NCBI GenBank assembly: GCA_046351595.1
Contig: JAXLYE010000008.1
Location: 186,001-250,000, forward strand
DNA from: JAXLYE01 sp046351595
GTDB lineage: Bacteria; Myxococcota_A; Polyangia; Palsa-1104; JAEUJZ01
Length of the DNA: 64,000 nt
Reading direction: 5' to 3'
Both the position numbers and the translations under genes were made by a program. The notes under the pieces are model-generated. The model had not been told where the DNA came from. It worked only from the letters and a program-made list of their open reading frames with translations, and searched no databases. Each line of letters begins with the position of its first letter. The first letter of the stretch is position 1. Positions 57,591-64,000 of the stretch are shown here, piece after piece.

Positions 57591-58436
57591 ATGAGTTCCC
57601 GCCTGGTCCTTTCGTCTTCCCTCGCGACGTGTCTTCTGTTGGGCGCCGCGCCCGCGCTCGCGCAGCAGCTCGAGCTGCCGCGCCCGAGCCCGTCGGCCAA
57701 GGTCAGCCAGACCGTCGGCCTGACCGAGGTCACCGTCGACTACAGCAGCCCCGCGGTCAAGGGCCGCAAGGTCTTCGGCGGCCTGGTGCCGATGGGCGAG
57801 CTGTGGCGCACCGGCGCCAACTCCGCGACCAAGATCACCTTCAGCAAGGACGTGACGATCGCGGACAAGCCGGTGCCGGCGGGTAGCTATGCGCTGTTCT
57901 CGATCCCGGCCAAGGACGGCTGGACGCTGATCCTCAACAAGAACCCGAACCAGGGCGGCACCGGCCAGTACAAGCAGGATCTGGATCTCCTGCGCACGAC
58001 GGTGAAGCCGCAGACCATCACGTCGCGCGAGCGGCTGACGTTCCTGTTCTCAAGCACCACGGAGTCGACCACGTCGCTCGATCTGGAGTGGGAGACGACG
58101 CGGGTGTCGCTGCCGATCAAGGCCAACACCGAGGCGCAGGTGACGGCCAACATCAAGGCGATGGAGGACAACGCGTGGCGCCCCTACAACAACGCCGCGC
58201 GCTACCTGCTCGAGAGCAAGAAGGATCCGGAGCAGGCGATGCGCCTGGTCGAGCGCTCGCTGTCGCTGCGCGAGGACTGGCTGAACGTGTGGACGAAGGC
58301 GCAGCTTTTGGCGCCGAAGAACAAGGGCGAGGCGTGCACGCTGGCGCAGAAGGCAAAGGCGCTGGGCGACAAGTCCGAGCAGTTCTTCTTCGCAGACGAC
58401 GTGAAGAAGGCCCTGGCCGAGTGGAAGTGCAAGTAG
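57591..58436 (+). CDS. DUF2911 exported protein
   Basis: A 281-residue periplasmic protein with a signal peptide (LATCLLLGAAPALAQQ). It matches DUF2911: VTVDYSSPAVKGRKVFGGLV, GELWRTGANSATKITF and PAGSYALFSIP. The C-terminal ~80 residues are helical, TPR-like. Function is unknown; the family is common in Bacteroidota and myxobacteria. AAAAGGAG precedes the start at a rather long distance. Confidence 0.9.
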   Translation: MSSRLVLSSSLATCLLLGAAPALAQQLELPRPSPSAKVSQTVGLTEVTVDYSSPAVKGRKVFGGLVPMGELWRTGANSATKITFSKDVTIADKPVPAGSYALFSIPAKDGWTLILNKNPNQGGTGQYKQDLDLLRTTVKPQTITSRERLTFLFSSTTESTTSLDLEWETTRVSLPIKANTEAQVTANIKAMEDNAWRPYNNAARYLLESKKDPEQAMRLVERSLSLREDWLNVWTKAQLLAPKNKGEACTLAQKAKALGDKSEQFFFADDVKKALAEWKCK

Positions 58437-58561
58437 TTCCCGTCCATAAACCGTCGTGAGGAACCCCGATGGCGGTGACGGGCGAGCGGAGCAGCCTTGA
58501 GGCTGTGAGCACGTCTGGCGCCGTCAGCGGGGTCCGCAGCAGGTTTCTGGATGGGGACTGG

Positions 58562-59716
58562 CTAGGCGCTGAGCAGGCGGCGGTAGTACGCCTCGTACGC
58601 GGCGATGCGCGGGGACTCCTGGAAGCGGGTGAGCGCGTCGTCGCGCGCGGCCTCGGACATGCGCGCGAGCCGCGGCAGATCCTGAAGCAGGCGCAGCACC
58701 GCCGCGGCCATGCCGTCGACGTCATCGGGGTCGCACAGGAAGCCGGTGACGCCGTCGCGGACGACCTCGGGCAGGCCACCCACGCGCGAGGCCACGACCG
58801 GTACGCCGCAGCTCTGCGCCTCGAGCGCGGCCAGGCCGAAGCCCTCGGTCTCGCTGGGCAGGAGGAAGACGTCGCTGCGCTGCAGCACCGCGGCCACGTC
58901 GCGCACAAGGCCGCAGAAGCGGACGAGGTGGCGCAGCCCGCGCTCTTCGATCAGCGCCTCGATGCGCCGCCGCTCCGGCCCGTCGCCCAACAGGTACAGC
59001 TGCGCCGCCACGTGCCGGCTCACGCGCGCGAGGATCTCGATCACGTGATCGAGGCGCTTGAGCGGCCGGAAGTTCGAGCTGTGGCACAGGATGAACGGGC
59101 GGTCGCGGCGCAGCCGCTCCGGGTGCCGGGCGCGCTGCGGCAGCGGCCGGAAGCGCTCGGTGTCGACGAAGTTGGGCAGCACCTCGATGGGCGTGTCCGC
59201 GGGCAGGCCGAGGCGCTCGTGCGCGGCCTGCCGCAGGAACTCGGACGGCGCGGTCAGCCCGTCGCAGTCGAGCAGCGCGTGGCGGTTCACCGCGACCAGC
59301 TCGGGCGCGCTGCCGAGCTGCGTCACGTCGGTGCCGTGCAGCGTCGTTATGAGCCGCGGCGGCCGCCGGCCCTGCGCGACGAGCAGCTGCCGGCACAAGA
59401 GCGCGCTCACGGCGTGCGGCACCGCGTAGTGGACGTGGATGAGATCGAGCGCGACCTCGGTGCTCAGCGCCGCCAGGCGGCTCGCCAGCGCCAGCGGGTA
59501 GAGGCCGAGGTTGGGCAGCGGGTACTCCGGCACCTCGACGCGGTGGAAGAAGATGCGCGGCTCGCCCAGCGACGGCACGAGCTGCGCCGGCAGGTCGGCG
59601 CAGACGAAGTGCACGTCGTGGCCGCGGCGGGCCAGGGCCACCCCGAGCTCGGTCGCGATGATGCCGCTGCCGCCGGTCGTGGGGTGGCAGCTGACTGCGA
59701 TGCGCAGGCCGTCCAT
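58562..59716 (-). CDS. bshA: N-acetyl-alpha-D-glucosaminyl L-malate synthase
   Basis: A 384-residue GT4 glycosyltransferase for the first step of bacillithiol synthesis (UDP-GlcNAc plus L-malate). Family features are CHPTTGGSGIIATELG, HVHYAVPHA, TLHGTDVTQLG, PNFVDTERF, HSSNFRPLKR and SETEGFGLAALEAQSCGVPV. It lies directly downstream of bshC on the same strand, which supports the assignment over other GT4 enzymes. Confidence 0.93.
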   Translation of the reverse strand: MDGLRIAVSCHPTTGGSGIIATELGVALARRGHDVHFVCADLPAQLVPSLGEPRIFFHRVEVPEYPLPNLGLYPLALASRLAALSTEVALDLIHVHYAVPHAVSALLCRQLLVAQGRRPPRLITTLHGTDVTQLGSAPELVAVNRHALLDCDGLTAPSEFLRQAAHERLGLPADTPIEVLPNFVDTERFRPLPQRARHPERLRRDRPFILCHSSNFRPLKRLDHVIEILARVSRHVAAQLYLLGDGPERRRIEALIEERGLRHLVRFCGLVRDVAAVLQRSDVFLLPSETEGFGLAALEAQSCGVPVVASRVGGLPEVVRDGVTGFLCDPDDVDGMAAAVLRLLQDLPRLARMSEAARDDALTRFQESPRIAAYEAYYRRLLSA

Positions 59717-59734
59717 GTCGTCAGCGGCTCCTGC

Positions 59735-61408
59735 TCACAGCTCGAGATCGCGCACCGCCGGCGCGTACAGCTCGTCGGGGCCGAGGCGGGAGAAGACCTT
59801 GTCCTTGAGGGCGCCGAGCCCGAGCTGGCAGGCATGGCCGATCACCGAGTCGACGCGCTCCTGCGGCGCGCCGTCGGGGAACAGCAGCGCCTGCGCGCGC
59901 TCGATGCGCTCGATGAGGGTGCGGTCGCGCTCTGTGCGCAGGCGGTCGTAGCGCGCGAGCAGCTTGTCGATGTTGCGCGAGACGGAAACGCGAGTCCGCT
60001 TCACCGCCGCCTCCAGGCCTGGCTCGAGCGCGAGCAGCGCGTCGAGGCGCTGGCCCACGTCCGCGAGCAGCTCCTTGCGTAGCGCGGCCGGATCCGGCAG
60101 CACCGGGCCGTCCGTGCCTTCGGGGCCGGCGGGGCGGGCGCGCAGCGCGCGGCGCACCACCTCGGCGACCGGCGCCTCGATCGCCGCGGCCCCGAGCCCG
60201 AGCTGCGCGAGCAGCGAGCGCGCGCGCGCCGGAATCAGGCGGAAGCGACCGCGCGGCACGACCAGCGGCATTGCGACGCCGAGCAGCTCGTACAGCGGCG
60301 AGAGCTGCGCGAAGTAGTTGATCTCGCCCGGCCCGCCGACGTACGCCACCGTCGGCAGCAGCGTGTCCTGCACGAGCGGCCGCAGGAGCGCCGAGGTGCT
60401 GAAGCGCAGCGGCTCGGCCCCAAGGATCGCACGCAGGCCGGCCTCGCTGAGCACGCGCTGATCCGCGGGCGCGCTCGGGTCCGGGTTGGTGAAGTCGGCG
60501 CAGCCGCCGCCGCGCTCGAGGCGGTAGCGCGGGCCCGTGACCTCCGAGTGGAAGAAGAACAGGGTCGCGTCCGGGCGCGCCGGCACCTGCTCGCACAGCC
60601 CGGCCGCGCGCAGGGCCAGGCCGCGCTCGAGCAGGCGCTGGCCGAGGTCGTGGTGGTACACGAGCGCCTGCTCCAGCACCGGCCGCGCGAGCCCCGCGAC
60701 CGCGGCGCAGCGCGGGCTCAGCACCAAAAGCCCCTCGTCGGTGAAGATCTCGGACAGCGCGCCCGCGAAGGCCGCCGCCAGCGTCGCGCCGGGTCGGTAG
60801 TGGCGGCGGAACAGGTCCAGCACCTCGGCCCGATGCGGCAGCGCCGGCAGCCCCGGCAGCGTGGACAGCGCCGCATCGAGCGCCGCGTGCAGCTCGGTGA
60901 TCTCGGCGCCGAGCACACGGTGCGCGATCGAGCAGCGCGCCGGCACCGCATCGGCCGGCAGCGCGAGCCGCAGCGGCGCCGCTCCCGGCACCGCCACCCG
61001 GCACGAGCGGATCTCCTCGTAGTCGTGGTCCTCGGTCTGCAGCCAGAAGATCGGTACACAGCGCGCGCCGGACTCCGCGGCAAGGGCCCGCGCCAGGGAA
61101 ATAGCGGACGCGGCTTTGTAGAACGTATAAAGCGGGCCGAGGAACAGCCCGACCTGCTGGCCGCTGACCACGACGACGGTGCCGGGGGTGGCGAGGGCGT
61201 CGAGGTGCTCGCGGCGCGCCGGGTTCGTCGCCGCGTCCGGGTTCTGCGCGCGCAGCTCGGCGAGCAGCGCCGGCGCCACCGGCAGCGGGCGCCCGGCCGC
61301 GCGACGGATCACGAGGCCGCGCGCCGCGGGGTCGCGGAAGTCAGCGGGCAGGAAGCGGCCGACGGCGGGGTCGCCGCGCAGAAACGCCGAGGAGAAGCTG
61401 GCCTGCAT
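59735..61408 (-). CDS. bshC: Putative cysteine ligase of bacillithiol synthesis
   Basis: A 557-residue BshC: VVVVSGQQVGLFLGPLYTFY, FWLQTEDHDYEEI, the inserted coiled coil near residues ~430-500 and YVGGPGEINYFAQL. BshC adds cysteine to glucosaminyl-malate. bshA follows after 18 bases, so the pair forms an operon. The intermediate deacetylase BshB is not adjacent on this strand. Confidence 0.93.
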   Translation of the reverse strand: MQASFSSAFLRGDPAVGRFLPADFRDPAARGLVIRRAAGRPLPVAPALLAELRAQNPDAATNPARREHLDALATPGTVVVVSGQQVGLFLGPLYTFYKAASAISLARALAAESGARCVPIFWLQTEDHDYEEIRSCRVAVPGAAPLRLALPADAVPARCSIAHRVLGAEITELHAALDAALSTLPGLPALPHRAEVLDLFRRHYRPGATLAAAFAGALSEIFTDEGLLVLSPRCAAVAGLARPVLEQALVYHHDLGQRLLERGLALRAAGLCEQVPARPDATLFFFHSEVTGPRYRLERGGGCADFTNPDPSAPADQRVLSEAGLRAILGAEPLRFSTSALLRPLVQDTLLPTVAYVGGPGEINYFAQLSPLYELLGVAMPLVVPRGRFRLIPARARSLLAQLGLGAAAIEAPVAEVVRRALRARPAGPEGTDGPVLPDPAALRKELLADVGQRLDALLALEPGLEAAVKRTRVSVSRNIDKLLARYDRLRTERDRTLIERIERAQALLFPDGAPQERVDSVIGHACQLGLGALKDKVFSRLGPDELYAPAVRDLEL

Positions 61409-61494
61409 CGGAGTGACGATACTCTACGCCAATCTGCTTTGCGGACAGGTATGCTCCGCGGTCCAAGCGGCCTGCCGCAGCACGTCATACGAAC

Positions 61495-64000
61495 ATGAGC
61501 ACAACACCCTCAGGCACGACCCCATTCCGCGCGGCGCGCACCGCACACGTGGCGCTCGGCGGCTCGGCGCTGGCGCTCGCGCTGCTTATGGGCCCGCTCG
61601 CCGGTGCGCAGCCGCCCGGCCCGGCCGCCGCGCCGCCCAGCGTGAATCAGGCCCCGAACAGCCAGGCCCCGACCAAGACGATGACGCAGCCGAGCAGCCC
61701 CCGACCGACCCAGGCGCCGGCCGCGGCCCAGCCGCCGGGTCCGCCCAGCCTGCACCTCCCCGTGCCGTCGCCGACGCAGCCGCCGCGGCAGCCGAGCAGC
61801 GCCGAGCTGCTGCGCGCGATCGAGCGGCTGCAGGTGGTCGGCAACGTCCTTTACGTCGCGGCGCACCCCGACGACGAGAACACGCGCCTGCTGAGCTACC
61901 TGGTCGGTGAGCGGCTCTTGCGCACGGCGTACCTGTCGCTGACGCGCGGCGACGGCGGGCAGAACCTGATCGGCGCCGAGCAGGGGCCGCTGCTCGGCCT
62001 GATCCGCACGCAGGAGCTGTTGGCCGCGCGCCGCGTCGACGGCGCCGAGCAGCTGTTCACGCGCGCGCGCGACTTCGGCTACTCGAAGACGCCGTCGGAG
62101 ACGCTGGCGATCTGGGACAAGGACGCGGTGCTCGCGGACGTGGTCTGGGCGATCCGGCGCTTCCGCCCGGACGTCGTCTTCACGCGCTTCTCGCCCAAGG
62201 CCGGCGACACGCACGGGCACCACACCGCCTCGGCGATGCTGGCGCAGGAGGCGTTCCGCCTGGCCGCGGATCCGAGCTACCACCCCGAGCAGGTGCAGCA
62301 GGTCGGGACCTGGCAGGCGAAGCGCATCTACTGGAACCGCTCGCTGTGGGGCGGGCGGCCGAGCGACGATCTCGGCGGCCTGCCCAGCCTCGACATCGGC
62401 GGCTATAACCCGGTGCTCGGGCAGTCCTACGGCGAGATCGCGGCGGACAGCCGCAGCATGCACAAGAGCCAGGGCTTCGGGGCCGCGCGCAGCCGCGGGC
62501 CGCTGCTCGAGTACTTCCAGCCGCTCAGCTCGCCCGCCGGCACGCCCGCGAGCCCGCCGGCGTCACCGTCGCCCGCGTCACCGTCGCCCGCGTCCGGGGG
62601 CGGCCCGCTCGATGGGCTCGACTTCACGTGGGCGCGCGTGCCGGGCAGCGCGACGCTGCAGCAGCTGCTTGCGCAGGCGCAGCGCGCCTTTGATCCGCGG
62701 CGGCCCGAGGCGGTGATCCCGCTGCTCCTGCAGGCGCGGGCCGAGCTTGTGCGGCTGCCGGACAGCCCGTTCAAGCAGCCCAAGCAGCGCGAGCTCGACG
62801 AGATCCTGGTCGCGGCGGCGGGGCTGTGGGTCGAGGCGCTGGCCGCGGACTATGCGCTGGTGCCGGGCGGCACGCTGGCGCTCAGCGTGAGCGCGCTGAA
62901 CCGCTCGGGCGCACCGCTGCGGCTCAAGGAGGTGCGGCTGCCCGACGGAACCGTGGTGCCCGTCGGCAAGGCGCTAGGCCGCGGCGAGCCGTGGCAGCTC
63001 GAGAAGCCGGTGCCGCTGCGCGGCGACGTGCCGAGCACGAACCCGTACTGGCTGGCCGAGCCGCCCGAGAAGGGCATGTACACGGTGCGCGACCCGCACC
63101 ACATCGGCCTGCCGGAGAACGCGGCGGCGCTGTCGGTCGAGCTCCTGTTCGCGCTCGGCCCCGAGGGCGCGCCGCTGTCGGTGTCGCGGCCGGTGCTGTA
63201 CAAGTGGACGGATCCGGTCGCGGGCGAGCGCTATCGCGCCGTCGAGATCACGCCGCCGGTGCTGCTCAACCCCGAGGCGCAGGTGCTGATGTTCGGCGAT
63301 GCGACGCCGAAGCCGCTGCGCGTGCGCGTCCGCGCCGGGATCGATCAGGCGCGCGGCAGCGTGAAGCTCGAGCTGCCCGCGGGCTTCGTCGCGGAGCCGC
63401 CGAGCGCGCCGTTCCAGATCGAGAAGAAGGGCGGCGAGGAGGAGGTCCGCTTCCTCATCCGCCCGCCGGCGAGCGCCACCACCACCACCGGCTCGCTGCG
63501 CGCCGTCGCGACGCTCGGCGGCGACGGGGCGGCGGCGGGCGCGGCGCTCGGTCGCGGGCTGCACCGCATCGACTACCCGCACATCCCGATCCAGACCGTC
63601 CTGCCCGAGGCCGTGGTCAAGCTGTGCCGCTTCGATCTGAAGAAGACCAAGGCGCGCATCGGCTACGTCGCGGGCGCTGGCGACGAGGTCGCGGCGGCGC
63701 TGCGCCAGGTCGGCTACGAGGTGACGGTGCTCGACGACGAGGCGCTCGGTCAGCCGCTCGTGCCGGCGCGCTACGCGGCGATCGTCACCGGCGTGCGCGC
63801 GTACAACACCAACCCGCGCCTCGCGCTTCACCACAAGCGGCTCATGGACTACGTCGCGGCCGGCGGCAACCTGGTGGTGCAGTACAACACCAACAACCGC
63901 CTGTCCAAGCTGCAGAGCGCCATCGGCCCCTACCCGTTCGAGATCTCGCAGGACCGCGTCACCGACGAGAACGCGGCGGTCATCATCGACAAGCCGGCGG
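61495..64000 (+). CDS. Exported PIG-L/LmbE-family deacetylase, 3' end missing
   Basis: The frame opens at ATG 61495 and is still open at 64000 (at least 835 residues). A signal peptide (ALALALLMGPLAGAQ) and Pro/Gln-rich linker precede a PIG-L domain at ~115-330: the zinc motif AAHPDDEN and later GDTHGHHTAS. Large C-terminal beta-sandwich regions follow, then a Rossmann-like segment (ARIGYVAGAGDEVAAALRQV) with VTGVRAYNTN. PIG-L enzymes remove N-acetyl groups from GlcNAc-containing substrates. BshB belongs to the same family but is small and cytoplasmic; export and size argue for a polysaccharide or glycoconjugate substrate instead. It is divergent from bshC. Confidence 0.88.
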   Translation, partial: MSTTPSGTTPFRAARTAHVALGGSALALALLMGPLAGAQPPGPAAAPPSVNQAPNSQAPTKTMTQPSSPRPTQAPAAAQPPGPPSLHLPVPSPTQPPRQPSSAELLRAIERLQVVGNVLYVAAHPDDENTRLLSYLVGERLLRTAYLSLTRGDGGQNLIGAEQGPLLGLIRTQELLAARRVDGAEQLFTRARDFGYSKTPSETLAIWDKDAVLADVVWAIRRFRPDVVFTRFSPKAGDTHGHHTASAMLAQEAFRLAADPSYHPEQVQQVGTWQAKRIYWNRSLWGGRPSDDLGGLPSLDIGGYNPVLGQSYGEIAADSRSMHKSQGFGAARSRGPLLEYFQPLSSPAGTPASPPASPSPASPSPASGGGPLDGLDFTWARVPGSATLQQLLAQAQRAFDPRRPEAVIPLLLQARAELVRLPDSPFKQPKQRELDEILVAAAGLWVEALAADYALVPGGTLALSVSALNRSGAPLRLKEVRLPDGTVVPVGKALGRGEPWQLEKPVPLRGDVPSTNPYWLAEPPEKGMYTVRDPHHIGLPENAAALSVELLFALGPEGAPLSVSRPVLYKWTDPVAGERYRAVEITPPVLLNPEAQVLMFGDATPKPLRVRVRAGIDQARGSVKLELPAGFVAEPPSAPFQIEKKGGEEEVRFLIRPPASATTTTGSLRAVATLGGDGAAAGAALGRGLHRIDYPHIPIQTVLPEAVVKLCRFDLKKTKARIGYVAGAGDEVAAALRQVGYEVTVLDDEALGQPLVPARYAAIVTGVRAYNTNPRLALHHKRLMDYVAAGGNLVVQYNTNNRLSKLQSAIGPYPFEISQDRVTDENAAVIIDKPA

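Noticed and set aside
61495..64000. Divergent PIG-L gene as bshB
   Set aside because: It has a signal peptide and is far larger than BshB; the neighbouring position alone is not enough.

Overview
The window is a very GC-rich bacterial chromosome segment (third codon positions almost all G/C, long antisense open frames everywhere). The gene content fits a myxobacterium or close relative (Myxococcota): an FHA-linked sigma-54 activator, several FHA proteins, a Hanks-type kinase relic, many lipoproteins with c-type heme motifs, MuiA/DUF4139 pairs and HemY-type heme synthesis. This placement is inference; no rRNA or other marker gene is present.

Left part (1-4.9 kb): a partial FHA/sigma-54 activator runs off the left edge. 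It is followed by a fused Kal-Kce lysine-fermentation enzyme, a solitary FHIPEP-family (FlhA/SctV) type III export gate gene, and three tandem copies of an 82-bp repeat. From 19.9 kb leftwards to 4.9 kb lies the most striking locus, about 15 kb read on the minus strand: a small zinc ribbon, a gp25-like baseplate wedge, a large J-like and an I-like baseplate protein (the I-like one has a PASTA domain), a CIS-associated LHNR protein, four FHA proteins (two with zinc ribbons, one with a VWA-like domain, one with a long coiled coil), a Ycf46-like AAA+ ATPase, and DUF1257 and DUF2997 proteins. No sheath, tube, spike or LysM gene is present, so this looks like a baseplate-plus-signalling module whose contractile parts are elsewhere or absent.

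Middle part (20-35 kb): a Tat-targeted DUF4159 protein with a collagen-like N-terminal tract and a membrane VWA protein; a CinA/MoaB-like protein; dihydropyrimidinase; a GP42-like transglutaminase lipoprotein; two small exported proteins; a PQQ-type sugar dehydrogenase fused to a cytochrome module; hemE and hemG; and a PhyH-type dioxygenase.

At 35.4-37.5 kb there is a zone of gene debris: a kinase cut off inside its catalytic loop, an AT-richer membrane gene, and a broken sensory-rhodopsin-transducer-like gene. Next come a sugar-acid catabolic cluster (enolase-superfamily dehydratase, FAD/Fe-S oxidoreductase, SDR) and, convergent to it, otsAB with a membrane-anchored OtsA.

Right part (46-64 kb): a five-gene heme/lipoprotein/DUF2271-DUF4266-DUF3570 operon behind an AT-rich Fur-box-like dyad, an orphan histidine kinase, a DUF4142 protein ending in 13 GDGG hexapeptide repeats, two adjacent DUF4139 proteins, a DUF2911 protein, bacillithiol genes bshA and bshC, and a divergent exported PIG-L deacetylase running off the right edge.
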